This document shows positions 1-10,027 of a stretch of 64,000 bases of DNA, piece by piece. The DNA comes from Sternotherus odoratus. Taxonomy: Eukaryota > Chordata > Testudines > Kinosternidae. Numbering within the stretch: position 1 is the stretch's first letter; each line of letters opens with the position of its first letter. Both the position numbers and the translations under genes were made by a program. The notes below the pieces were generated by a model. It saw nothing but the letters and a program-made list of their open reading frames with translations, was not told the DNA's origin and did no database searches. The DNA lies in NCBI GenBank assembly GCA_032164245.1, contig JAVMKO010000002.1, positions 96,423,340 through 96,487,339 of the forward strand, in the 5' to 3' direction.

Positions 1-1153
1 ATTTAAACAACTTTGTATTGAAAACGATGAAGACTTCAATCGCTTGCTGCTTCATACAGAAGTTCGTTGGCTATCAAAAGGTGCCTGTTTGGATCGGTTT
101 TATAAACTCTTTGAATCTGTGCTAGAGTTCCTAGAAAATCATGATAATGCTTTACGAGCCAACTTGATTGATTCCAAAAATGACATAGCTTATTTGACAG
201 ACTTGTTTAATAAATTTAATGAAAAAAATCTACAGCTCCAAGGCGATGAGCTGAACTTAATCAAAACAAAAACCGTTATTTCTGCTTTTGTGGCGAAACT
301 TCTTCTGTACAAACAAAATTTAGGACGTGGGGAATTCAGCCAGTTTCCAAATTTATCAACAATAGAAAAACATGATGAAGACTTGCTTACCTATTGTCAG
401 CACTTGGGGGCTCTCCATTCTGACTTCAATCAACGATTTGAAGATATTCTTAATATGAACATACCTGATTGGGTTTTGTACCCCTTTTCAAGTACTAATA
501 CAGAAGAATCTCCAAAATTACAAGAACTGATAGAACTAACAACAAATGAGGAATTGAAATTTAAATTCAAAGACGGTTACCAACAGTTCTGGCTGTAAAA
601 GCAGATACCTACCCTTTATCCTGGATTATATGCCATATTACAAAAGTTTTTAATTGCATTTCTTTCATCATATTTAGTGGAACGTGGGTTTTGGGCGGTC
701 ACAAATCTGTTAACTAAAAAAAGAAGCCAACTGCAAATAACTAATCGCGGTGATTTAAGAATGCTGCTGACAAAGATAGAGCTGAATATTAACAAATTGA
801 TAGCAGCGCACCAGGTTCATCCTTCTCGTTAGAATTATTTTTAATGTTATTCGTGATTTTTATTTAAATATTATCCTTCGTTATCGTAATTTTCTGTGTG
901 TAATGCGAATGTTACTATGGTCGATTTCAATAAATAATTTCATAATTTTAAGCTTCAACATGTCTTATTTGCAACAACATCTTTTCTTACTATGTTGTAG
1001 GACGTAGGTAGAAGTATAGATACATAAAATAACGCAAATTTGTCACTGCATCTTTCTGTTTGTTCACTTAAAGAAGGTAGATTTTCAGGGGGGCGCTGAG
1101 TAATTTTTTATCTGAGAAAGGGGCGGTAGGCCAAATAAGTTTGGGAACCTCTG
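1..1153 (+). mobile_element. hAT DNA transposon, right portion with terminal inverted repeat
   Basis: The right end of the hAT element is at 1137-1153 and reads AAGTTTGGGAACCTCTG, the inverse of the common vertebrate hAT terminus (CAG.GGTTCCCAAACTT). The 8 bases 1154-1161 (GACTAGAG) are the expected target duplication, but the left copy is outside the window and cannot be checked. Positions 833-1136 are AT-rich untranslated element sequence followed by a short G-rich subterminal stretch. Confidence 0.75.
2..832 (+). pseudogene. hAT transposase, C-terminal part, broken (partial at window start)
   Basis: This is the C-terminal half of a hAT-superfamily transposase of the ZBED5/FAM200-like type. 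Such enzymes cut and paste DNA in the nucleus. The open frame runs in from the window edge without its own start. It shows the family segment LLHTEVRWLSKG near positions 44-80. After 180 further codons there is a stop at 596-598. The downstream part continues only after frame changes near 598, 660 and 720, and includes the hAT dimerisation segment (SSYLVERGF, then KRSQLQ and RGDLR) before a stop at 830-832. The N-terminal zinc finger and the first catalytic residues would lie left of the window. The stop and frameshifts make it non-functional here. The family call is confident; the exact subfamily is inferred. Confidence 0.85.
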
Positions 1154-1440
1154 GACTAGAGTGACAGACTGCACCCAGAACAAATGGGTAACTAACCCCA
1201 CAAGAGATATTGTGCTTCAGGCACACTTGCCTGAGGCTATAGTCTGTCTCCCACTCTCTCACTACTTCCCTTGGGGAGGGACACAGTAATTTGCCATATC
1301 AGCTTCAAGTTATGACCATCCCACATGCTGGACCGTGTGTTGGGGGCACAGAGTCAAGGCTCTGCCTGTTTCCCTCTCCTTCCCACCCACTTATTTTGGA
1401 GGAAGGAGTAGCAGTTGCACAGCATTCTCTTATTCTAGTG

Positions 1441-1822
1441 GAGCGGTTCTCAACCAGGGGCACACAGAGGTCTTCCAGGGAGCACAACTCATCTAGATAT
1501 TTGCCTAGTTTTACAACAGGCTACATAAAAAGCACTAGCAAAGTCAGTACAAACTAAAACATCATACAGTGACTTGTTTATACTGCTGTGCATACACTAC
1601 TCTGAAATGCAAGTACAATTTTCATGTTTCAATTGATTTATTTTATAATTATATAGTAAAAATGAAAGTCATCAATTTTTCAGTAACAGTGTGCTGTGAC
1701 ACTTGTAGTTTTGTCTGATTTTGTAAGTAAGTAGTTTTTAAGTGAGGTGCAACTCAGGGATGCACAACACAAATCAGACTCCTGAAAGGGGAACAGTAGT
1801 CAGGAAAGGTTGAGAACTACGG
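1441..1822. mobile_element. Non-autonomous hAT-type MITE, 382 bp, with 8-bp target duplication
   Basis: The termini are imperfect inverted repeats: CGGTTCTCAACC on the left and GGTTGAGAACTACGG on the right. The element is bracketed by an exact 8-bp direct repeat, TTCTAGTG, at 1433-1440 and 1823-1830. The 8-bp duplication and the terminus sequence point to the hAT superfamily. It has no coding capacity. Related copies are common in turtle genomes (from memory, not searched). Confidence 0.85.
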
Positions 1823-2174
1823 TTCTAGTGTATCCAGCCCCAGCATATTGGTGCAAAGGCAGGAAGAAGGTCTCCCTTCATCTTACTCCCCTACACGGGG
1901 CATTCTAATCCACCCTATCTTTCCCACAAATTCAGCAGGTGACCTGGAGAGAGGATTGCTATATTTAATTAGCTAAGATTGTAGGCATGTAGGGAGATTT
2001 GCAGAATCTGGACATGCACTGAATTCCATGTCTGAAATGCAAAATAGCCAGAAACTTTACCTCTGGCTATATCACTGCAATTTTGTTGCAGCCATGTTTA
2101 TTCCAGGATGTTAGAGAGACAAGGCAGGTGAAGCAGTATCTTATTGGATCAACTTCTGTTGGTGAGAGAGAAAC

Positions 2175-2202
2175 TTTCAAGCTACATAGAGCTATTTTTC
2201 AG
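2175..2202 (-). ncRNA. Hammerhead-ribozyme-like core, decayed (PLE B1)
   Basis: On the minus strand the order is CTGAAAA (consensus CTGANGA), a stem II hairpin closed by AGCT/AGCT-type pairing, then GAAA. G8 of the core is changed to A, so self-cleavage is unlikely. It aligns base for base with the better copy at 52241-52266. Confidence 0.55.
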
Positions 2203-2446
2203 GTCTGGGAAAAGTACTCAGAATCACAGGCAAACATAAGCTGTGCACAGATTGTTTAGCGTAAGTAGTTAACACATATCGTAGGAGACCATTCAAGGTG
2301 AAATGGCCAGTTAACATCTCTTCAGCCATAAGACTAAAGGGAGACTTAGTGAGTTACAGGGTGCTGTAATAAGCCATACATCTGGTGTTTTTATTAAGAC
2401 CATTATTTTTAGTGTTGAGCAAAATTATGAATTTAAGCTCTCAAGC

Positions 2447-2644
2447 TCATCTTTGGAAGGTTTTGTGCAGGTTTCCTTTGAGGATGAGGACTGAGAGGTC
2501 AGATAGGGAGTTCCTGTTTCGTGACAAGCGTTCACCCATGAGTGATATAATGGTTTTGTCTTTTATCATTTTACTGTGAGTGTTCATTCGGGAATGTAGT
2601 AATTGTCTGGTTTCACCCCTTAAAGTTGTTATTGGGGCATTCAA
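2447..2644 (-). pseudogene. PLE GIY-YIG endonuclease fragment
   Basis: This 65-codon minus-strand frame matches the C-terminal part of the PLE GIY-YIG nuclease, which nicks target DNA during retrotransposition. The recognisable segment is GETRQLLHSRMNTHSKMIKDK-like, with the conserved arginine and the His/Lys-rich helix, followed by a GEH-like turn (GER here) and a segment LSVLILKGNLHKTF near the C-terminus. The first half of the nuclease, with the GIY strand, is not readable in frame, and the YIG tyrosine position is changed. It is an old, inactive fragment. The same C-terminal segment recurs in a different frame state near 47150-47220 on the plus strand. Confidence 0.75.
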
Positions 2645-2885
2645 TGCACTGAATGAGATACACCCCTATCACAATATGCGGTATAAGACAGTGACCTATG
2701 GATCTCGAAATGTGTATTGTGGGAGGCAAAGGTCCTATTAGCAGTGGAGACCCATCTGCAAGTTTTGCATCTGTTTTTATGGCAGGGTCTCAGGTGCTGC
2801 TTTGTGTTAGTGGATCATGTTCTGTGGGGAGCTATAACAAGTTAAAAAGACTTTCTGTCCAAAGGTCAGGCAGTGGTTGCTAAGA

Positions 2886-3394
2886 AGCTGAAGAGACTGA
2901 CACACACAGACATTGCCAGGGAATAGCTGAAGAAGCTAAGCCTGCTTGGGTCAGTCACAGAATGGCAGGGTTTTAGTAAGACAGATGTGTATATAGTGTT
3001 GGTCTAAAATCCTTTTTTCTCTTATCTTATGCTTCATTCCTACTCTTAAGATTAAACAATACTTTGGTTTTAATAAGGCCATCTCGTTACTATAGTCACC
3101 ACTGGTTGTAGACTCTTGAAGGGAAGAGCCACAGGTGCTGAACTCAGTGGTCTGCTGAGTACTGTTCTCCAGGGTCTGGTCTAAGAGTGGGAGAACCACA
3201 CAATTTCCCTCAGGAGAGGTGAAGGTATAAGTCCTGAGACCAGGAAGGGAACAGGGGTACAGCTAGCCTGGTGACCATGACAAGTAGATTTTTTTAAATT
3301 AATTCATTTAATGATGAAAAATCTGTCTTACATGTGGAAACATTTCTTGTACTCACTGAACCTACATAAATCAATGTGAACAGACCCTTATGCC
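2886..3394. other. Gap: no feature recognised
   Basis: Single-copy-looking, moderately AT-rich sequence. I see no coding frame, repeat end or RNA gene. Confidence 0.5.
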
Positions 3395-4469
3395 CAGGGC
3401 TGGTGACAGGGGGGGAACTAGGGGGACAGGTGTACCGGGCCCCGGACTTAAGGGGGGCCCCCATGGACTCATGAGTGCGCAGGCGGGGTGGAAACAGGGG
3501 ATGCTCTGCAGAGCCCCGCGCGCGCGCAGCCGGCCGCGTGCAAATCCCCCACCGGGCGGCCACCCCAGCGCTGTAGCCAAGTGCCCACACCGCACGGCAG
3601 ACTCCACAGGGGGCCCGGGGAAGCGCGCCCGGCTGCCTGGTGTGCGGTGCTGACGGTGGTGGAGGCGCCGAGAAGGGGAGTCGGCCTCGCCAGGGTAAGG
3701 GGGCAGGGGGCCCAGCCCCACTCGGGGCAGCTCCGGGGGGGCCTTTGTCCGGGCGGGCTCTGCGGTGAGTTCACCCCCTGTGGGTGCTCGGGAGGTTCAT
3801 TCATCGGCGTGGCTGGGCTGGGGGGCAGGCAAGTGGGCGGTGGGGGGGGAGGCCAGGCTGGGCAGGCGGGGAAGGGGGCATGAGACTAGGCTGGATGGGG
3901 TGGGCGAGGCGTGGGTGTGGGAGTGAAGGAGGTTTGGTGGGGGGGAGGCTGGGCTGGACAGGTCAGGCATGGGGGGCAGGAGGCTGGGTTGGGAGTGGGA
4001 AGGGGGAGGAGGTTAGGTTCGGTGGGATGGGCCGGGCCAGGCAGGGGTGGGGGAGGGAAGGAGGTTAGATGGGGGAGGCTGGGCTGGGGTAAAGGAAGAT
4101 CACCCCCAACAGCGGGGTGGGCCAGGCAGGGATGGGTGGGGAGGGGAGGAGGTTAGGCTAGGGGAGGAGATTAGGTTGGGTGGGCCGGGTCAGGCGGGGG
4201 GAAGGAGAATAGGCTGGGGGGGGGGAGGTGGGCCAGGCAGGGGTAGTGTGCTAGAGGCCGCCCGCACGTGCCATGCGCCTCACACCACCGTGCTACCACC
4301 AACCGCGCCCAGTACCCCCGCAACACGACACCCCCGCTATGCCCAACCAGCAAGGCAGTCCCACGTAGGCCCGGGCGGGGCAGGGCACGGGCGGCGGGAG
4401 ACCGGCCGGGGGGTGGAGGCCCACAAACGATCAGAGTAAGGGGCCCCAAAATTTCTCTCGCCGGGCCTG
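3395..4469 (+). mobile_element. GC-rich hAT-like non-autonomous transposon, 1075 bp (copy 1)
   Basis: The ends are CAGGGCTGGTGACAG on the left and CTCTCGCCGGGCCTG on the right, imperfect inverted repeats. An exact 8-bp direct repeat, CTTATGCC, flanks it at 3387-3394 and 4470-4477. The interior is strongly G-rich on this strand. Segments shared with the element at 37204-37854 include the tract reading GTACCGGGCCCCGGACTTAA and the GATCAGAGT segment next to GGGGCCCC. An 8-bp duplication suggests hAT; the family name is unknown to me. Overlapping long ORFs on both strands here are artefacts of low stop-codon frequency in GC-rich DNA. Confidence 0.85.
3815..4255 (+). repeat. Degenerate G-rich minisatellite inside the hAT-like element
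   Basis: Loose tandem units of roughly 45-65 bp, each built around GGAGGTTAGGTT, GGGTGGGCCGGG and CCAGGCAGGGG blocks. There are many runs of four or more G on the plus strand, giving high G-quadruplex potential. Confidence 0.65.
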
Positions 4470-4477
4470 CTTATGCC

Positions 4478-6213
4478 TCAGTCTCAGATGAACTGTCTGT
4501 CACTCAGGAAAACACACTGGATAAAATTCTGGTCCCACTGAAGTTAATGGCAAAACTAATGACTTCACTGGGGCTAGGGTTACACCCAGAATCTTCTAAT
4601 ATTTCAGCTATTGCTTCTTGTAACTGACTACATTATAGAGGATACCTTCATGCATGGCTACATTGTTCAGCAAACAATTATCAGTGAAGCCCTGAAGTCA
4701 GCAATGCAGCATTAGCTTTATCCAGATTTCTGATTTGATTATTGCTTTGGTTATATGATGAATTGAATAGCTCTGTTTAAATTATTTTTGCATGCTGCTG
4801 TTGCACATTCATACACAGACATTGCACCTTACTGCTCTACTCACACGTCAGTCATCCACTGGCTAGAGGCCATACATTGTGGCATTTGAAGGATTATACA
4901 TAGAGGGAGGTTACAGAGCTTTGGTGTTATTAGTGTTTCCTGAGGCTTGATGGTTTCAATTCAGCAAAACACTTAAACACGTGTGTTAACTTTGGACTTC
5001 AGCACATGCTCCAAGTTAAGTAAGTTCTTATATTCTTTGCTGAATGATGGATTTAAACATATGCATAAGTGCTTTGCTGGATCAGAGTCTTCATGACCAT
5101 CACATGACCATAAATCGATGTGTTTTTTCATTTGTGGAAAGGTATGTATGATGCTTACTACTGTATGGAATCACTTAAAAATCTCCCCCCGACACAAAGA
5201 TGTTCTTTCCCCTTTTGTTGTTCAGAGATGAAGGAAAACCAAACCTACAAAACCTCCATATGTAGAGTTCCCAATTTTTCTTGGATGGTTTATTTCCACT
5301 CCAGTGTATGCATAATCTCTCTCTCCTCTCATGTGGCACTACCAGACAGATATTAATTACTGAACTAAAGAAAACTCATGTGAGAAGTATTTCTTATGCT
5401 TTTTAAAAATGTGATCGAGTAAATAAAATTGCAAACAGACAAAAGGACAGTAGCTTGACATTAACTACCCACTATTTGATAGTGGGTACAATAGCTTCCA
5501 GAAAAGCTATTGTATTTGTGGTATATTCCATTTTAAAATCACAAATTTTTAGGGTTCACCTGAAGGAAGCCAGAGTCCAGATTTGCAGTTTTGGTATTGC
5601 ATAGCCCAGGATGGAAAGGAGCAGTTAATCACTGAACTATAGATGGGCCAAAGCTGCAAATCTCCGAATCTGCACTTTTTCCAAGAGTCAGGACAGAGGT
5701 TGAATCCAATTTTTTTTTCAGCCTGTCATAGAAATAGGAGGAAATGGTGATATTCAGGTTCCAATCCAGTACTTTATTTTTCCAGAGGTCAAAAGGTGTC
5801 TGAAGATCCTGTGCTTTGGATCACGCTAGTCTCCATTAAAAACACATATTTAAGAATAACAAAATCTCAGTGAAAAGAACCGCAGATTTATTTAGGGGAA
5901 GAGACACAGAACAAAGACTATTATATTTAGAATTTAGATTGCTTCCTACTGCCCTTTCCTGTTCCATTCCCACACATTTCTACTGATTGTGGGTGTAAAT
6001 TTTAAATGACGTGAAGTCCTTGAATGCAGCAAAGATAAAAGTTAGATAAATGCTTAGAAGCAAATTCTCTCTATGGATACATGCATGACTCCTGTTGACT
6101 TTAATGGGCGAAGGCGGCAGATATCCAAAAGACAGATTTGGCCTTTAATTCTCAGGGATCTAGTGAAATTTTAAATTTCTTTTTGATTTGTGTAGACTTT
6201 TCCATGGCACTTG
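4478..6213. other. Gap: AT-rich sequence, one twin-hairpin motif
   Basis: I recognise no gene or repeat family here apart from the paired hairpins at 5466-5514. Confidence 0.5.
5466..5514. repeat. Two adjacent perfect hairpins
   Basis: The first hairpin pairs TACCCACTA (5466-5474) with TAGTGGGTA (5480-5488) around 5 nt. The second pairs TACAATAGCTT (5487-5497) with AAGCTATTGTA (5504-5514) around 6 nt. They share two bases at 5487-5488. The origin is unknown; an eroded palindromic MITE is one possibility. Confidence 0.7.
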
Positions 6214-6798
6214 TGTCATAAGTATAAAGTAGCCTAGAATTACTGTTTACCTGTAAGGGGTTAAGCTAAAGGTAACCTGAGAGGGGGATAGGGGCCAATA
6301 GGAACCAGATATGCTAATCAACCTCGAAGACAAAGTTTTTCGTTTCGGTTTAGCTCTCGTTCTGTTCTTCTCCGGCTATGGGATGAACCACACCTATTTC
6401 TTTTACTTTACCTATCTATAATCTTCTAACAAGTCAAGTTCAGCAGTAAGTGAATTGTATGCTTGTTTTCCATTGTGTAGACTCAGGCTTTGAATCAGGA
6501 AAAGTCTCACAGGAAAAGTGAGGGTTTTTTTTCCCCCCCTCAACCCTCTCTCAGGTAAAGGGGATAGATTTGAGGGGGTTTTGAGGAAGGGTCCCAAACT
6601 ACCCAAACCCATTGTTTTGTGGGCTTAGTTTGGTGGTGGCAGCAGTGAATCAAGTCCAGACACAAGAGAAGTTTGTGTTCTGTGGAAAAAGTTTTAACCT
6701 AAGCTGGTAAAATAAGATTGGGGGGTTATTTCTTTTTTTTTTCCATCCAGGTCCCCACATCTTACCCTAGAGGTCACAGTGGGGAGGCAATCGTGACA
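6214..6798 (+). mobile_element. Solo LTR, 585 bp, with 5-bp target duplication
   Basis: It begins TGTCATAAG and ends CGTGACA, so the termini are the TG...CA type with inverted TGTCA/TGACA. An exact 5-bp repeat, ACTTG, flanks it at 6209-6213 and 6799-6803. No internal retroelement sequence adjoins, so this is a solo LTR. Five-base duplications fit Ty3/Gypsy or some endogenous retrovirus classes, and I cannot decide between them. Orientation is inferred from recalled relatives that end in a tract like GTCCCCACATCT...CCCTAGAG. Confidence 0.8.
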
Positions 6799-7197
6799 AC
6801 TTGTAACCACAGCACCTGAATGCTATAAACATTAATGGATTTATCTGCAACACTCGGTGAGAAAGGGAAGAGAGTTATTACTCCCCACATTTTATAGATG
6901 GAGAATTGAGGCGGGTGAGGGGGGGGAGGGACAGATTCTGCCACCCCTACTCACATTGAGTATTGCCTCACTGCATGAGCAGTTAGTCCCATGCTTTTCT
7001 TTTTCTTTTTTCAGGTTCTTATACCTTTTTAATCACAATAGTATCTGGGCACTATTTAACTCAACTTATACATAACTATTTGTATTTAATCCAATGTAAG
7101 GATAGATTTTGCCTTTAGACAACTCTAAATAAATTTATGCACCATCCCAGGAAACATTATTTTCATCAATAATTGGGAAGGGGGAAAAAAAAAGGAC

Positions 7198-7425
7198 TGC
7201 TTCTAAAGTTTGTGGCATACACAAAGAATAGGGGAGTCATACAAAGCAATCTGGATTGGTTGGTAAGCTTGGTCCAATCAAACAAAATGCATTTTCATAC
7301 AGCCAAATGCATTGTCATACAGCTAGGATAAAGAAAGTAGACCATATCTATATAATAGGGGACTGAATCCTGGAAAGCAGTGTCTCTGAAAAAGGATGTA
7401 GAGGGTCATATAGATCAAGCAACTT
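7198..7425 (+). mobile_element. CR1 LINE fragment, left half of an interrupted copy
   Basis: Decayed CR1 sequence ending in the conserved stretch around GGAAAGCAG and CTGAAAAAGGATGTAG...GGTCATA. It continues after the inserted LTR at 8156, which shows that one CR1 was split. Confidence 0.75.
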
Positions 7426-7430
7426 AACAC

Positions 7431-8150
7431 TGTGGATTGCCACGGACTCACAGGGGCGAAAAAAAATTGCAGGCCTGTTATTTACCAGGCTGCACGTGGC
7501 AATAAACTATATAGGTAAGGGATGCAAGGGGAGTGTGGGTCAGGACGCGAGCTGCAGATGCACACACAACTAAGATTAATCAATTTAAAGTTTTATTGGG
7601 GATAATTACAAGGGGTAAGGGAGCAGCTTTTGATTAGCTAATAGACTTAATGAAACTTAAAACACGCAATGACTAAAATACCTACTAACAATATTTATAA
7701 ACAAAGATGCAGCATTTGGTAATACGCAATACTTACAAATACAAACCAACACGTAACACGACTGGTAAACATAGAAGCTCTATTTGAAACACGTAAGCTG
7801 AGAGAGAGGCTTCGAGGTGATCAAGCTCGGTTACGGGGATACACAGGACTCGTTTTCGTTTCTCCTCTCTCTGCACATGGCAGGCAGACCCATAAGTACC
7901 AACTATGACATCACAAAAGTGTCATAGGGGACGGGGCCCAAACCCTGTTTGTGTTCGCCTCTGATTGGCACAAGCAATGTTTACACCAAGTAGGGGAGCA
8001 GGTGCCTCAAAGTCTGGTTTCGCCCCCAAAAAGGTGAGGAAATGCACATTGTTATAGAATGCATGTGAAACTGAATGACAAAAGAAGAGGCCAGGGCAAT
8101 ACTGGTATGGGCAAGTGTTTACAGGATGCAGACAGAAACTCATCTGAACA
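7431..8150 (-). mobile_element. Solo LTR, 720 bp, inserted in CR1, 5-bp target duplication
   Basis: The insert starts TGTGGATTGCC and ends CATCTGAACA (TG...CA termini). It is flanked by exact 5-bp repeats AACAC at 7426-7430 and 8151-8155, and CR1 sequence resumes directly after the second. On the minus strand a TATAAAT box lies near 7693-7699 and an AATAAA polyadenylation signal at 7592-7597, about 160 bases before the minus-strand 3' end. This is the expected U3-R-U5 order, so the LTR is read as minus. The retroelement class is undetermined. Confidence 0.8.
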
Positions 8151-8155
8151 AACAC

Positions 8156-8850
8156 AAGCTCCCAGTGTGCATCAGAAAGGGCTAATGTGATCTTCGGATA
8201 TATAAACAGGAGGTAGAAATAGGGAGGTGACTTTACTTCTGTATTTGTCCTTGGCCAGACTGATACTGGAAAACTTCCCCAAGTTTGTCCAGGTTTGAAA
8301 AAGGGTGTTGAAAAATTATAGATGGTGCAGAAAAGAGCTCCTCCCCACTCACAAAAAATAAAATAAAATCCAGGGCTGGAGAAAATGCCTTCCAGTGAGA
8401 AACTTAAAGAGCTCAATATGCTTAAGTTATCAAAAAGACAATGAAGAGGTGAGTTGATCACAGTGTCCAAGTATTCTGATGGGAAGAAAATACTAGGTAC
8501 TACAAAGCTCTTTAATCTAAGGGAGAAAGGCATAACAAGAACCAATGGGTAGAAATGAAAGCCAGGCAGGTTCAAAATAGAAATAAGGCACACACAGAAC
8601 AAACCAACAAAAACAAAACAAAAAGCCAGTGAGAGTGATTAACTATGGGAACAAACTCCCACGGCAAGGGGGAGATCTTTCAGCTCTTGAGATCTTCACA
8701 TCAAGCATGGTTGTTTTTCTGAAAGGTATATGTAGTTAAACATAAATTATTAGACTCAGTGCAGAAGTAACTGGTGAAATTCTGTGGCCTGTGTTGTATA
8801 GGAAGTCAGACTAGATGATCTAATAGTCCCTCTTCTAGTCTATGAATTCT
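8156..8850 (+). mobile_element. CR1 LINE 3' end, right half of the interrupted copy
   Basis: Recognisable CR1 3' landmarks in order: AGCTCCCAGTGTG, GGGCTAATGTGATC, CTTAAAGAGCTCAAT, AAGGCATAACAAGAACCAATGG, the AACAAACTCCCA segment, and the end GTCAGACTAGATGATCTAAT. The copy is diverged and has no open frame. Confidence 0.9.
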
Positions 8851-9167
8851 TCCCTCTGATTCCAAGGGGCTGGAGAGAAGATAAATTGCTGGGGATTATT
8901 TCCCCCTCACACCTGGTCAGTTACTTCATCCAGTGAGTAGGAGGCACAGCAGGACTCTTCCTATTGCTAGTAGTGGGAGCATTCAAAGAACAAGGCCTTC
9001 ACATTGGACCCAGACTGAAGAACCAAGCAGGCCAAGCAAAGGACTGAGTGGAGTCTTGCTTCCCTGCTCTAACAATTACACAAGAGCAAAGCTAGCTCTT
9101 AATTATGGAAAGCTCAATGGGACTACTTGCAGAGTTAGATACTACTTAGTATGAGTAGGCGACAGAT

Positions 9168-9225
9168 CAGACCCTATATGACCCCCCCAAGTCCTTTTTT
9201 CAGAGACACTGCTTTCCAGGACTCA
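9168..9225 (-). mobile_element. Short CR1 fragment, minus strand
   Basis: The minus strand reads the CR1 segment GTCCTGGAAAGCAGTGTCTC...AAAAAAGGACTTGGG, closely matching plus-strand 7368-7412. Confidence 0.7.
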
Positions 9226-9328
9226 GACGCAACATCAACAGGCAGTCTGTGTCAGAGGAGGGCAGAGCACCTCTATCAACCAAGTCCCAGTCCTGCACCT
9301 TAATCAAAAGATCATCCTTCCTATTTTA

Positions 9329-9589
9329 GGCCAGGTCCACAAGATCGATCTTTCGGGGATTGATTTATCGCATCTTGTCTAGATGTGATAAATTGATCCC
9401 TGAACGCTCTCCCGTCAACTCTGGAACTCCACAGCACCGAGGGCCACAGGCGGAGTCTACAGGGGAGCAACTTGGTGCTATGAAGACGTCGAGGTAAAAT
9501 GGACTGCATACGTTGACTTCAGCCATGCTATTCGCATAGCTGAAGTTGCGTATGTTAGATTGACCCCCCCTCCCAGTGTAGACGAGGGC
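9329..9589. mobile_element. Harbinger-like MITE, 261 bp (copy 1)
   Basis: The ends GGCCAGGTCCACAA and GTGTAGACGAGGGC are imperfect inverted repeats flanked by TTA at 9326-9328 and 9590-9592. A TWA duplication is typical of PIF/Harbinger. Internal near-palindromes TTTATCGCATC...GATGTGATAAA and CAGCCATGCTATTC...ATAGCTGA would fold into hairpins. It shares these blocks with the copy at 9740-10027. Confidence 0.75.
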
Positions 9590-9739
9590 TTACAGTGGAG
9601 GTCTCATTTTGAATGCTAAAGGGTAGCATCTGGTTCTAATACCATAGAACAGATGTGTGTGGCTGACCTTTTAAGCAATTTGTTGATGGTTGGATTAAGA
9701 GATGTGATTTTGTTAGGCCATGACATTATCGGTCACTAA

Positions 9740-10027
9740 GGGTACGACTACACTACTCACCGGATTGGCGGATAGCGCTCGATGTATCGGGGATAGATTT
9801 ATTGCGTCTCATCTAGACATGATAAATTGATCCCTGAATCGACGCCCATATTCCACCTCGGCAGGAGGAGTAAGTGGAGCACAATGGGGGGAGCAGCCGT
9901 GGTCAATCCGCCACTGTGGGGACGGCCAGGTAAGTCGACTTAAGGTACTGCAACTTCAGCTATGCTATTTGCGTAGCTGAAGTTGCGTATCTTAGGTTGA
10001 CCCCCACCCCATAGAGTAGCCCAGTTC
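9740..10027. mobile_element. Harbinger-like MITE, 288 bp (copy 2)
   Basis: Same family and orientation as 9329-9589. It shares the blocks GATAAATTGATCCCTGAA, CTGAAGTTGCGTAT and GGTTGACCCCC. It is flanked by TAA at 9737-9739 and 10028-10030. The right end is more eroded than in copy 1. Confidence 0.7.

Larger units (their letters stand above)
2083..2885 (-). mobile_element. Penelope-like element, family B, 3' part (copy B1)
   Basis: Read on the minus strand, this holds the end of a PLE open frame (GIY-YIG domain remnant), a short untranslated stretch, a hammerhead-like core at 2175-2202 and the terminal segment that recurs at 47485-47584 and 52136-52240. PLEs are retroelements that couple a reverse transcriptase to a GIY-YIG nuclease. 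The reverse transcriptase is missing. The boundaries are approximate because I found no clear target duplication. Confidence 0.8.

Noticed and set aside
3294..4627. Cluster of ORFs in GC-rich DNA, possible CpG island and promoter
   Set aside because: The GC-rich patch begins and ends at transposon termini with an 8-bp duplication, so it is transposon cargo rather than a host promoter.
7922..8602. 226-codon minus-strand ORF, the longest hydrophobic frame of the window
   Set aside because: It straddles the junction between an inserted LTR (to 8150) and CR1 sequence, so it cannot be an ancestral gene. No domain is recognisable.
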